From assembly GCF_041260155.1 (NCBI RefSeq), contig NC_091942.1, positions 12,987,001 through 13,051,000 of the forward strand: a DNA stretch of 64,000 nucleotides, read 5' to 3'. Shown in pieces: positions 1-12,000 of this stretch. The notes under the pieces are model-generated. The model was not told the origin of the DNA and ran no database searches. It worked only from the letters and a program-made list of their open reading frames with translations. This stretch comes from Ptychodera flava. Taxonomy: Eukaryota > Hemichordata > Enteropneusta > Ptychoderidae. Each line of letters starts with the position of its first letter. Position 1 is the first letter of the stretch. The position numbers and the translations under genes are program-made.

Positions 1-112
1 TATATACCAAAAATCAGACCTCTAGCTCGATTGGCTTGCTCAAAATTAGATACGCACATAACTAATGAGGTACAATATGTGGCATCATAAGCTGTCCCAT
101 CATACCATATAT

Positions 113-1662
113 CACAGTCCCTCCACCAAACGGTCGGGAAACGCAATGTATTTCTATTGTCCTGATGCGCGTTGCGCTTCCGTTACACTGTTTATTCGCG
201 TAAAGAGATTATAGCGACTTGGTCTAACATTAGCATAAACGATGACACCATTTTACCTGACATGCAATGAACTAAAGGACAATGCGCATGCGTACATAGG
301 CTGTGTTCGTATTTACACGTGCTGGTTGCGTTTGACTGGACTACACTTGCAGTCAACACCGATGTAATCATTACGACCATGATTTCATTTCTCTTGATGA
401 CAAGACATCGATTTCAACACCATTTCAGAGGAACAGAGTGAAGAGGTCTACAGTGTTCCGATTGTATAACTTTCAGTTTAAGTTAAAACGAAGTTCACAT
501 GCCCCGTCCGTGAAAACGAGTGCAAGGAGCCAGCGATTTCGAGGACATAGGACATCGAAACAAAAATGACCTTTCTTTGATGTAAATTTTCCTATTCGTA
601 GCGGCATTCGTAGCGGCATTGTTTTACAGCTACCGGGAGACCTGTGTGACACATCAAGCACATGGCTCGATAGGGCTTCATGACACGCCAGAAAAACCGC
701 AATGGGGTTGAATCAAAACAATATTTTTCACGTAAAATTCCCGCCAATGGATACGTTTGATCACAAAAATTGCGTCGTCAGTGTATTTTAAATGGTGTTA
801 TACAAGTACCAAATCAAGAAAATCTACGTTAAATACCATGTAGTACGCAAGGCATAGCGATCAAAAAAGATTTCAAAGAATCGAACATCGACTCTGCGAG
901 GGTCGCAAAAACAAAATGGCGTTCGGCCGAGTTTGGGTCATCTGCTTTTCTATCCTTCCCTTATACTTCGATTTGCAGTTATTGAATCGCTAAAATAAGT
1001 TGAAATTGCTTTCAATCAGATAAATAGGTCCCAATCGAACTTATTTGACCAGTCATCAAAACGAAAAACCATGAATATTTCGACTCTTCACACAACGCGA
1101 ACACAGATCGTCAGTGGACGCCATTTTCTAAATTGCAGAGCAAAGCATTACACAATAAACTATCAGTTTGCGTCTCATTATAAACCTTTATTCAAAAACT
1201 GGGTTCGTCAGTGTAATTTTACGTATACTTTAATCACAAGTACAGACATCAGAATGAAACAGACCGTCATAATTTTTCAGTGTAGAGCGAACAAAAATTC
1301 ATGTTCTCCTGACACATGAAAGACGCAATTCAATGAAAATGACCTACACGCGATAGCGAATACAAACGCCGATTTAGCGCTGAAAATCGATTGGGAATAA
1401 AAAGATCACCCACTTTCCTTATAAAGAATATTGCTTATCGAGAATATGCTGACGTTTCAAAATAGCTGTACACTTTACGGCCGATTCAGGCTAGTTTCTT
1501 CGTCGAAGACGACACCACCGTACCCACTCTTTGAGGGGACGCTACAGCTGTGGTGTGACGTCATCAACAGCGAACGCCAGCGCAACGCGCATCTACCAGC
1601 TAATCCCCTCGTTCGCACGTTTTGACAACAGCGTTTCCCGACCGTTTGGTGGAGGGACTGTG
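113..1662. mobile_element. Non-autonomous DNA transposon, 1.55 kb, 32-bp perfect inverted ends
   Basis: The left end at 113-144 begins CACAGTCCCTCCACCAAACG and its exact reverse complement lies at 1631-1662. The flanks carry a possible 7-bp target duplication, CATATAT (106-112 and 1663-1669). No transposase frame is present inside; the longest frames are under 85 codons and begin without family resemblance. Identical ends suggest a young insertion. The superfamily is unclear. The element sits in the expected left intron of COPS3. Confidence 0.8.
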
Positions 1663-1699
1663 CATATATGAAGGGTGTAGCACTTGTGGTTACTGAGTT

Positions 1700-1850
1700 A
1701 TGGACAAATATATATATTTGAGGTCAAAGGTCACCAAGGTCAAGTGACATTTTGTCAAAATATCTGAGATATCTGCGTGAACGGATGGACTCACGGACGG
1801 ACATGACCCAATCTATAAGCCCCCTGGACTTCATCCATGGGGACTAAAAA
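1700..1850 (-). repeat. Dispersed repeat with GTCCGTC-type core, degenerate copy
   Basis: Contains GAGATATCTGCGTGAACGGA, short GGACGGACATGACC blocks and TATAAGCCCCCTGGAC. The same order is seen at 2060-2290 and, in the opposite orientation, at 49690-49810. Confidence 0.6.
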
Positions 1851-1914
1851 CTGTGTCACTGCATCCTTTTTGCAATATGAATACGATGAGAAACTAAATT
1901 TTTATTTTTCTTGG

Positions 1915-2043
1915 CCTTATACATGGGAGTCTATGGACTGCCTTATACATGGGAGTCTATGGACTGCCTTATACATGGGAGTCTATGGACTGCCTTATAC
2001 ATGGGAGTCTATGGAGACTGCCTTATACATAGGAGTCTATGGA
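1915..2043 (+). repeat. Tandem repeat, 26-bp unit, about five copies
   Basis: The unit starts CCTTATACATGGGAGTCTAT and ends GGACTG. The first three copies are nearly identical; the last two carry a small GA insertion and one substitution. It lies between two copies of the dispersed repeat. Confidence 0.9.
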
Positions 2044-2049
2044 GATGAA

Positions 2050-2290
2050 AACTAAAAAGTCCTCTAACACGGCCAAATTTGATTGCATTGTGAAACAAAT
2101 CGACGTGCATATGTAAGGGGTAGGGTACTATCCTTGTGCAAAGTTTGAAAGAAATTGACCTGGGCATGTCTGAGATATCTGCGTGAACGGACGGACGGAC
2201 GGACGGACGCACGCACGCACGCACGGATGGACATGACCAAACCTATAAGTCCCCCGGACGGTGTCCCTGGGAATAACTAAAGACCATGAG
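2050..2290 (-). repeat. Dispersed repeat with (GGAC)n/(GCAC)n core, single copy
   Basis: Read on the minus strand this has the head GGACACCGTCCGGGGGACTT, the GTCCGTCC/GTGCGTGC microsatellite, the GATATCTCAGACATGCC block and then a stretch ending in TTTGGCCG. It matches the head plus one monomer of the tandem array at 49690-50880, but here the monomer is not amplified. Confidence 0.75.
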
Positions 2291-2781
2291 AGCTTTATTG
2301 CTTTGCAGGTATCAAAATGAGTCCACACATGCTGTAGACAGTGAGAGAACTATAAGATTTTCAGAATTAACAAACTGTCAAAGGGATATTCTGCCTATAA
2401 TAACATTCAATACATAGATGTTGTTATCTGTATTTCAGCTACAAAATGACATGATTTGCACTATTGCAAACCATGAGAGCTAGAACTTTGCTGTATCAAA
2501 TACCCAACTCATCACATACTTATCAGCTTGAATTATTTCCCCAACTGGGCATTGATACATAATTTCAGATTTGTGTGATCAAACTATATTCCTCGTCTAA
2601 CAAATAGGTGAAACCTAGCATTGGAATGGGCCATGGTAGAAACCAAACCACATGCCCAAAACGTACACAGAAATATGTGAATTGCTGTGCATGAGTAGGC
2701 CTATCCAGTAGAAATTCATCGTTTATCTAAAGTATCAATATACATAAATAGTGCACGTAGCGTTTTGAACACTGAACTCAC

Positions 2782-5700
2782 CACTTCAAAGAAATACATC
2801 GCTTTGTCCCATTTCTTCAGTGCTGAATATATCATTCCACCGTAATAATAGAAACAGAGAAAATGTGTCGCATCGTACAAACCACCCTGAAAAAAAACAA
2901 AACAAACAAACCATGAAAAGAAATATTAACACAAGGCAATCTGTACCTCTATGAAATGGAGATATTTAAAGTGGTTGCTGTGTGAATTTGTATTATTAAA
3001 CCATTGGTTTTCAAGCTATATGCCATGAATCGTGAATCCGACAAGCACATCCAGCAGTAACCCTTATCCTGTAAAGTTCAAATTAAACATTAGGTCAAGT
3101 TGATTGAAACATTTTAATTATTAATACACGCAATCTTAAAGGGAAACCGTTGTCCGAACTGCACCTGTGCAAGTTTCTTGCTTACAAACAACGTATTCCA
3201 TGCACGATATCTAGATGCACCTCATCATCATAGCTGCAGCATTTAAATTATACGATGTAGATTATGACAGACATGTTTTAACTTTAATCAATCACCATCG
3301 TACCTTGGATATAGTGTTTACATTGGTCATACGGGGCCCATACAACCTTTGAGCACAGTTCCGATGACTGTATCCCTTCAAGTTTGAAAGCCTTAAACAC
3401 ATATGATTACCTGATTTCAAAATATTGAATTTCAATTTTAAATCAAAGATATTTGTCCTGTATGTTGGAATTGACTTGATGAGCCAGCTGGGTACATAGA
3501 TACACGCACCCTGACATAAAAAGTTTTATTAGCAGAAATATTAATACAATATGATGCAATATCTCTATTGGGTGTGGATGATGACATCCTCACACACTTG
3601 GTACATGTATTTAGAAAACTCTGGCTTACCTCTTTACTTATTTCAGTGATATCTACGTCCATAAAAGGCAGAGCCGGTTTAAAACATTTTGACAGAAGAC
3701 ACAACTGTGGAAAAATAATGAAAGCATATATATGTATGCATGCCAGTTGCACTGAAAATTATTGCTAATAAGGCCCCTAATCAAATCATCAATATTTTCT
3801 GAAAAAAATATTCATTTGATATGCAAATATATCTTTGTTATGTGTTGATCAAAGAATTCACAGGTACGAATGGGGCTGATTTCAAATTATATCGTCTTTG
3901 GTCATTAATTTGCTAATATTTGGTAGAAAGCAAGCCTATAATCACAATCAGCGCTATTTTTTTTTATTTGATTTGATTTGATTTATGTGGCAAAGTATTC
4001 AGTACAAAGAAAACGATGAAGGGATGAAAATACCATGGTGAAAATTAGACAGCAAAACTATGCAGTCAAACACACTAATTTCCATTCTGATCTGCATTCT
4101 AATATATGCAAACACCATGTATGTATGATCATAACATGTATTATTCTACCATGGTTTGGCCAAAAGCCACTGTTATTGATATTGATTGTGGACATCTTTT
4201 ACTTGGGAATGAGGAGACATGAATAGGTTGAAGTCTTATTGCATTACCTGGCACAGATCGGCATGTAGTGATGTCAGCTGAGCTGGGTGAGTCTGTATTT
4301 TGGAAATGGCATTGGCTATGATATCAATGCCTCGTAATGGTTGCTTCTTGTCAACCAATGCTCTGGTCAAGTGATGTGCTAACATGCCATCTAGAAGGAA
4401 AAATGTATTGTCAACACTGATGTGCTGGTCCTGTAAATGGCTATGTCACCTATGAAATATGACCAATGAACTATGACCTGACCTATGAACTCATCTTAAA
4501 TAAAGTTCAAGTGTCTCATTGCAGAGAAAAAATTTACAGGTCTCTAAAATTAGCACTTTAGTCGATACGTAATAATACTGTTACCATATTATACCATATT
4601 AGCAAGTAACCAAGAAATCAGCATAACTGATCCTACACAGTCTGGATTAAGGCTTTAAATTTTGCAGACAGTAGTATAATCTGAAACAAATAACCTACGG
4701 TAATTTGTAAAGTCATCTACATTGAATTTCTTTGTGGTACATCGATGCATGATCATCAACGATTCAAAATTTTGAAACCTCAACATCATCTAGACGATAG
4801 CAAGAAAAGCATATCTTTGGGTCAGTATGTCAGACCATGTGTACTGTTAAAAGTACAACTGCTGAAAAAATAGGTATTGTTATGCGGCAGAACTGGTGAC
4901 TGCCATATAATGTGCTACAGTGTCGATATTCATGCTTTACACTGTCCAATACATAGTGTAAGGTGTTCTGTTTCAAACGAAAACATAGGAATCCTTCATC
5001 ACTGAAGGCATGAATCATTGCTCGGTCATTTACATACTAGTCACATTGGACCTTAAAAAGAAATATGAATATCATGTTGACTACAAGGACTGTACTTCAC
5101 TTACAGGTTGTGTGGGGGAACATATGACTGAAAGTAACTGTACAAATTAACATGGGATAGGTTTGCCAGTGAAGACACATTTTTTTGTGTTTCATAAACT
5201 GCAGAGTAACCGTTAAATTTTGTAATTATTTTGAGTCACTACAACTATATTGTTCCAGAAAAACACTTTTCATAAGACAAGAAAATTGTGCATATATGAT
5301 GAGCATTGCCCTTTCAGTTCTGAATTTACTCGATGTCATATAGCATTCACATAGATACACAGACTGTCTCCAACTTACAACTGTCAGTGGCATACCGAAC
5401 TTGTTCACCATTACAAGTAGCAAAGAAAAGCTGAACTTGAGAAAACAGGGTTTCAAAGTCCGGAGCTGAACTTGCTGGCAGTGTGAACTTGACATTCCTG
5501 GAAAGGCAAGTGTTGAAATTTGATAAGTATCATTCATAAAGAAAGCAGACAAAACAAAGAATCCTACTTAATTTTGAAATAAATGTGTGATTTCTTTTTA
5601 AATTGAAACTTATTTGGTGCAGATCTGTCTTCCCAAAGATTATTTTATACTGAAAATAAATTTAGAAGCATGGCGAAGAATCAAGTCAGTACATGCTGCT

Positions 5701-8209
5701 AAAACTGTCCAAAAATGTTGAACATGTATGTATAGACATGATATTGTTACACACACTTACAAGCAAATGCACTGGCATTTGTTCATTGGTACTGGTACAT
5801 TGTGTTCATCCTTTAAAGATACATGAATGTCTTTTTGACATAACGCTTTGTTTTTACACTCTGATTTCCTTCTCTCTGTACAGTATCAATCATGCATATG
5901 ATATCAAAGGCCTAAAAGTTGTCCATAGATTTCAAAAACCAACTCCCGGAAGAATTTCAATTCTCAATTTCTTGCCAGACACACACGATAGGAAGGAGTT
6001 CCAAGATGATACTCACAAGACTGCCAGAACACCCAGTGAGTGTAATTGTGGATCTAAAGTGCCAAGTAAATTATCCAAATTTGGAGCATTCTTGGCCAGC
6101 AGTTCTGTACTTCTTCTTATTTCTTCACACAGCTGTGCAAAGTTCCCTGCAACAATGAAAAAGTACCATTCTCAGATTTTTTCTTCAAATAAAAGCCCTT
6201 TTCCGGCTTGGGCTTATTCTTACCTGCTGTTCCATCACATCAGCTGAAAAGCAGTATTGAGCCAAAGCCTATTTTCACTAAAATTTGGCATGTCTCATAT
6301 TCAAGAAAATAAAGACAATGGTAAGCTTGGCGTTTGAGCCCCCTGTAAACCACAGGCATAAACCCACCTAGTCATGTCATGTATCACTGGACTTGACTAG
6401 CTATTATATACATGTATAGACATTACTGAATTTCACTGACTTGGCAAGATAATGGCCTCTTAATCCCAGCTTCTGGGCACCCTAATAAATCAAAGCACTT
6501 CCCAGTGACTTGGTAAGGATTAGGTTATAAAAAATTTTCTGGGTTAGTGGAAATAACAATGGAGCACAGGAGACCTAAAAATGCCAGTCACTTGTCTTAA
6601 TATTACATTTTTTCATACTGATATTCAGCATTTAAAATTCAACCTTGTTGACTAATGTGACATTACATCTTTTTTAATCCTTATTTTGCCAAGTTCATAT
6701 TTCACCGTCAGGTCAAGTTGGTTAAAACTACTGAAGTAAACATGTCTAGTATGGTGCATTTTAAAAGAAAATTGAAAATTTGAAAGCCCCTGAAAACAAA
6801 GATACTGTAAGCATGACTTTACAGACTACAGCTGCTATAACAGAACAAGTCAAGTGGGTGAAAATACATACGGTTTTGGCTCAATACCGCTTTTTTGCTG
6901 ACTTTGCAGAGATGGGGAAGTGTTACTGTCTGGCAGGAGAGGGGTTGAATGTCCTTCGTCATTATCAAATCATTGCTATACCGGTAGGCCTGTGTATTGA
7001 TTGCATAATTCATAAATGATGATATTTTAATTTGTTGTATTCACTCCTTGGCTCTACAACAACATAAAAATAATTGGGAGCCATATTGCAGGGTGTCTGA
7101 TGAGCATTTCTCCAGAAGTTAGTGGAACAGAACTACTTTATACATTTCTTGTCGTATCATCAATATAACAATGGCACAATATTGAAGACCTTGATTAGTC
7201 TGCAACAAATTAGCCACATGAATACTATTTCTCCCAATTTATATTTTGTTTTATGGTTTGTCTATGGAGCCTGGTTTATGGGGTTTGGTATTTGTTCAAA
7301 CATGTCAATCGCGTTCCAAAAACATTGTGCGTGTTTCTGTGAGCCGCCATAACTGGAAGTTGGTAATGGCAGCTCCAAAAAATTTTTTGGAACACAATCA
7401 ATGAGTTTGAACAAATGCCAAACCCCATACACGACAAGGTTAGTGTAGTATAGTATTTAGTCTTCAGAAGTGACAAATCGGTACGACCAAATGCAGTAAA
7501 TATGTAGGATTTCACATCAAAATGCCGCGTCATGTGCGACGTGCTTATTTTGCATGTTACAGGGCCTTCAGCATTGTAGCTCTACTGGTGAGCGAAGTCG
7601 CAAAAACCAAAGCTCACCGACCGCCTCACCGGCGAGCTACAATTTTGCAGCAGAGTGGGGCAAACATTACCTAGCTATTTGGGCTACAGATATTTAATGT
7701 CACTATGTTCGACTATATATGCTTTCCACTGTGGGGAAGTGCAGGCCCTACAGGGGAATTTGACATTTTTGCAAGCCATGTCAAATATACCCAGGGGCTA
7801 GGGGTGGGGAAAATATCTGCTACATCATATTTGATATCAGCCAAAATTCTCGACACATCGTGGCGATGCAATACCTCCGTCGTGAGATATTATTTGTGAT
7901 CAATTTCCCCTGTTGCCAAGCATTCCCTGTCCCACCGGAGGAAAACACACTGACAGGCGCATGATAGGCCCACTCCAAAACACAGCACAACCAACTGCAA
8001 CTGAGCTACATGTTTTGCAAGATCACACACACAGTATCACATCTTATATGACGCATGTGCCGGTAAACGCCTCCTTTCAGAGTCGATATCATTTGTTAAA
8101 GGTTTTGGAAAGTATCAGGAAGAACATTTTGTTGCATGACGATGAAAATATTACCTTGCGCCGACAAAGTACAGACGGAATTGACGAACTGTTCCAAGGG
8201 AGAAGCCAT
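2782..8209 (-). CDS. COPS3: COP9 signalosome complex subunit 3, N-terminal half (gene runs off the left edge)
   Basis: Six coding exons read on the minus strand: 8209-8155, 6146-6017, 5497-5379, 4390-4248, 3704-3630 and 2886-2782. All have AG/GT borders and their phases join without a break (627 nt, 209 codons). The product starts [19 protein letters not shown] and continues through [71 protein letters not shown] and [20 protein letters not shown]. These stretches match animal CSN3 in order and spacing. CSN3 is a structural subunit of the COP9 signalosome, which removes NEDD8 from cullin-RING ligases. The family is about 420 aa, so the second half with the PCI domain must lie left of position 1. 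I found no further COPS3 exon in 1-2781. The start codon was chosen because the first residues match the family start. It shares a short promoter with NT5M. Confidence 0.95.
6147..8154. other. COPS3 intron 1
   Basis: Apart from the foldback element at 7277-7439 I see no coding segment or RNA gene. Short frames here lack homology and splice context. Confidence 0.6.
7277..7439. mobile_element. Foldback MITE, about 163 bp
   Basis: The left arm TATGGGGTTTGGTATTTGTT (from 7277) and the reverse complement of the right arm (ending 7439) match over about 45 bp with a few substitutions and small gaps. The two arms extend to near TTCCAAAAA and leave a loop of about 70 bp. No clear target-site duplication is visible. 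Confidence 0.7.
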
Positions 8210-8446
8210 GATGGACTCGCCAGACTGAGGCACTGTGGGTAATCTATTATGACCTTATTTCCCCTGTAACCTCTGACCTTTCGATAGCTGCGTCTCAAAA
8301 CTGCGCTACACGGTCAACGGTCCAGCCTGCAGCCTCCAGGATCCAGGAGGTGTCCTCAACGGCTTATAACGCACCTTCGCGGTAAACTGGTGGTTGCGGC
8401 TGCTGCTTGTGCTCGTCTCTCTTCGTTTACTTTTTTCTAAGTTGTG
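8210..8446. promoter_or_regulatory. Bidirectional promoter between COPS3 and NT5M
   Basis: Only 237 bp separate the two divergent ATG codons, so both transcripts must start within this stretch or overlap. I see no convincing TATA box. The sequence is richer in G+C and CpG than its surroundings (for example around 8335-8400), as is usual for shared housekeeping promoters. The exact start sites cannot be read from sequence. Confidence 0.6.
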
Positions 8447-8907
8447 ATGAGGACCCTCATACGAACAACGATACTGTCAACAGTGTTTCCACAACTTACT
8501 AAACCCGGTTCGTTACCGTACTCACAGAGGGCAAGTATCTGCTGCTTGCGTGAAAGAGCAAACGCCAACCCTATTGTTCTCAATAATAATATATCCAGAC
8601 AATTGTCGAGAACTTTTTTTAGATCAAATTCATTTAATGGAGTGACAGTGGCTGGGTCTACTCATTTCCGTAAACCGTGTGCCTTCATGTCAACCCTTCC
8701 CATAATGTCGAACGTTAGAGTTTTGGTGGATATGGACGGCGTTCTGGCTGACTTCGAAAAACACTTTTTGGCGAAGTTCAGAGAGCAATACCCCGACGAA
8801 CCATACATAGAGGTCAAAGACAGAAGAGGATTCTACGTAACCGAGCAGTATGAAAAAATAAAACCTGATTTGAAGGTAAGTTTGTGATCTATACACAACA
8901 AAATATT

Positions 8908-8972
<65 letters not shown>

Positions 8973-8980
8973 TATATATA

Positions 8981-9041
<61 letters not shown>

Positions 9042-12000
9042 ATATATATAGTTTACACCTTGCAAACTTTGTTCCATCAAATTTGAAATTAGTGATAACG
9101 AGTTGCTTATATTTCATCTTTTTATCACTTTATCAGGAGTATGCCTCTTTAAATAGTTGATACAATGACATGCTCAAATGTAGTGAATATTTTTATTTAT
9201 TTAAATCAGCAAAAGTAAAACAAGATATTTGGGGGAACACTTCATTTGTTTTCACTACTGCAAATATTTTTTTTGTCTAACCTTTATCGACAGGCAAAAT
9301 GTTTAGAAATAATGGAAGCTCCTGGCTTTTTCCTAAACCTGCCACCTATCCCCGGTGGACTGGAGGCTGTCAGAGCGATGGACCAAATGGACGGGTGAGT
9401 GGCAAATGTAAGAAGTATAACACATATTTCATTTCAATTTTCACTTGCTCTATTTACAACCATATTTGTGTCTTTTCACACTGTTCTTTCTTTTTATGAA
9501 AAGGACTTAAAGGGGAAGTTCACCAAGGATGATTATCACATTATGAGCTGGCTTTTAGGTCTCTTATTCTTGAAAATCCATTTTTGCCATTCATAACTTG
9601 CGTGATTTTTTACAAAAATGGATCAAAATAGTGGCAGAAGTTGCATTTTAGAGCTTCATCAATTCAATGTATTCTGAATCATGTTATACCCATCAGAAGA
9701 TGGTCCCTGCCATATCATTTGATGAATCCCATGATTCAAAACACCTTGAGTTGATGAAGTCCTATGATGCAACTTCCGCCACTATTCTTACATGTTTTTG
9801 TAAAAAATTTGCTAAAGTTATAAAGAGTGAAAATGACTTTTCTGGAATAAGTGACCCAAACGCTAGCATATATGTAAAAATCAGCCTTGGTGAACTTCCC
9901 CTTTAATAAATACATGAACAAACACATAATTAAAGGTCTGGTGAAATGGTCCCGTTCGTGTGACTGAATATCTTCCAGGAGGTCAATACTATTACACTCG
10001 CAACAGAATTGCATCCTAAAAGTACGCGCAAGTGTTGATTTTTTTGATATTTCTATGCGCGGCTTTCATGGGGTCATTTTGCGACACTCAGGTCACGCCC
10101 TCAGCGGGAGTCAAGGTTGGCCGTCTGTGACGTCACAGGTGTGTTCATTTACATCGAATAGCGGTCCAACACCGCCTTATCTCTGCCCGGTATCCGCTAA
10201 CAAAACAGGCTGAGCCAGTGTTCGCGCTGCCAGTTCGCCACGTTCGCCAATCCGAATCGAAATCCCAAGTGGCGAAAAAAATCGATCCTAATTCGCCACA
10301 GTGGCGAAACTGATTTTTGTTTTAAAAATATGGTAAAATAAAGAAAAAACGTGGGTTTTTTAGTCTTTTGTTTAATCTGCGCTTCTCTCTTGGCGATTCG
10401 CAAAAACTGTGTCTACTTCCGTATTATTGCGTTCTTTCCGTCGTACGTATTTGCAATCGAGCCAAGTCTCGCGAGAGATTTGACGTCATTTAGTCTAGTG
10501 TACAGCATGCATAAATGGCTCTCGCGAGAATTGAAACTAAGACACACGCTATCGAGCCCTTGCGATAAATTTGACGTCATTTTGCCCAGTGTACAGCGGG
10601 CATAGGAACGCTCGCTCGCGAGAATTTAAACTTTTGCTATACATAGCAGACATACGCATTTTAATCGAGGCAACAAGGTTCGGTGTTATACCGGTAATTG
10701 ATTTACATTGCGGTCTAGATGTTCTGTGTTGTGCATTTTAATCACGGTCTTAAACATTCCATGTTGTGGTCGATTTGCATCGTGGTCCGGTATTCCCCGT
10801 TGTTCTTCAATTTAATTGCCGTCCCAACGACGCGTTCCGTGTTGCTGTCGATTTGTATCATGGAGGACTCTACCTCCATGATTTGTATCGCGATCTCTAC
10901 GTTCCGTGTTGTTGTTCGTTTTAATGGTAGTCTCAACGTTCAGTGTTGCTGTTCATGCAGCTGATTTGCATCGTGGTCCCGGCCAACGTTCCGTGTTGTA
11001 GTTGTAGTGCATTTTAATCACGGTCCCATTTACGTTTTTACTGTCGATTTGCATTGCGGTCCCGACTTCCGTGTTGTAGACTAGTGCATTTTAATGGCAG
11101 TCACAACGTTCATTGTTGATGTTCATGCAGTTGACTTGCATTGCGGTCCCAACCTCCTACTACCTCCATGCTTCTGTGTAGCGAGTAGCGAGTAGCGAGG
11201 CAGGCTCAGCCGAGGGACTGTGGCCGATCGTACGAACCAGCCGAGACAAGCACATTCAAACACTCAACACTTGACGGGAACTTGAAAAAGTTTACAGTTG
11301 AGCCGTTCATGTTCTTGCCGCTGTCACAGCCACCAAAAGAACAACGTCTTTCCATAGTGAAGGAGGACACTGTCCTGACCATGTAAGCGGAAACCCTAGA
11401 AGTTACCCCCCGTGGGAGCTTACGGAGGTGTGAAATACTTTACTTCCCGTTATTGAGATACGGCGTCGGGCAAACTTCGGAAAGCCGAAAAAAGTCGACT
11501 GGAGAGGCTCGGGGGACACGCCCACATTGCATTTTTCTTTTGCCATATTTCATAATCACGCGCGCTAAACGAAAAAAGAAATGAATGTAACTGTTTTACA
11601 GACCATCAACTGTATTTCTGTGATTTTGCAACATGGGCATTTCACCAGACCTTTAATGCTTGCTCATGATGTACACACTCTCATGCAGAATTTCCATTTT
11701 ACTCACAAATAGACCAATTCCTATGACAACTTTCAACCACATAAACAAAAAGTATTTTATTCTTGCCACCTGCACAAGAAAATTACTGTAATTATAATAT
11801 TTCAATTTTCTTGAATCTTTAAAAATATTGACTGGAAAGGGAAGCTATATATGTAGATAAATAAGTTCCTAAAATGGTATCATCTTACTTTCATTTCATG
11901 ATAAACATAAATAGAGATTTCTTGCTTTTTAAAACTGTTCAAGAACATTGCGGATTTAGCTGTTCTTTACAACATTTTGATAAAGCAATCAATTTGTAGT

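Noticed and set aside
1..2781. Further COPS3 exons
   Set aside because: I looked on the minus strand for the segment expected after FFEV (family TTPAMAVSHIMLEAYKKY region) and did not find it; it must be left of the window.
5693..6247. 184-codon plus-strand frame
   Set aside because: It is antisense to COPS3 exon 2 and has no recognisable domain.
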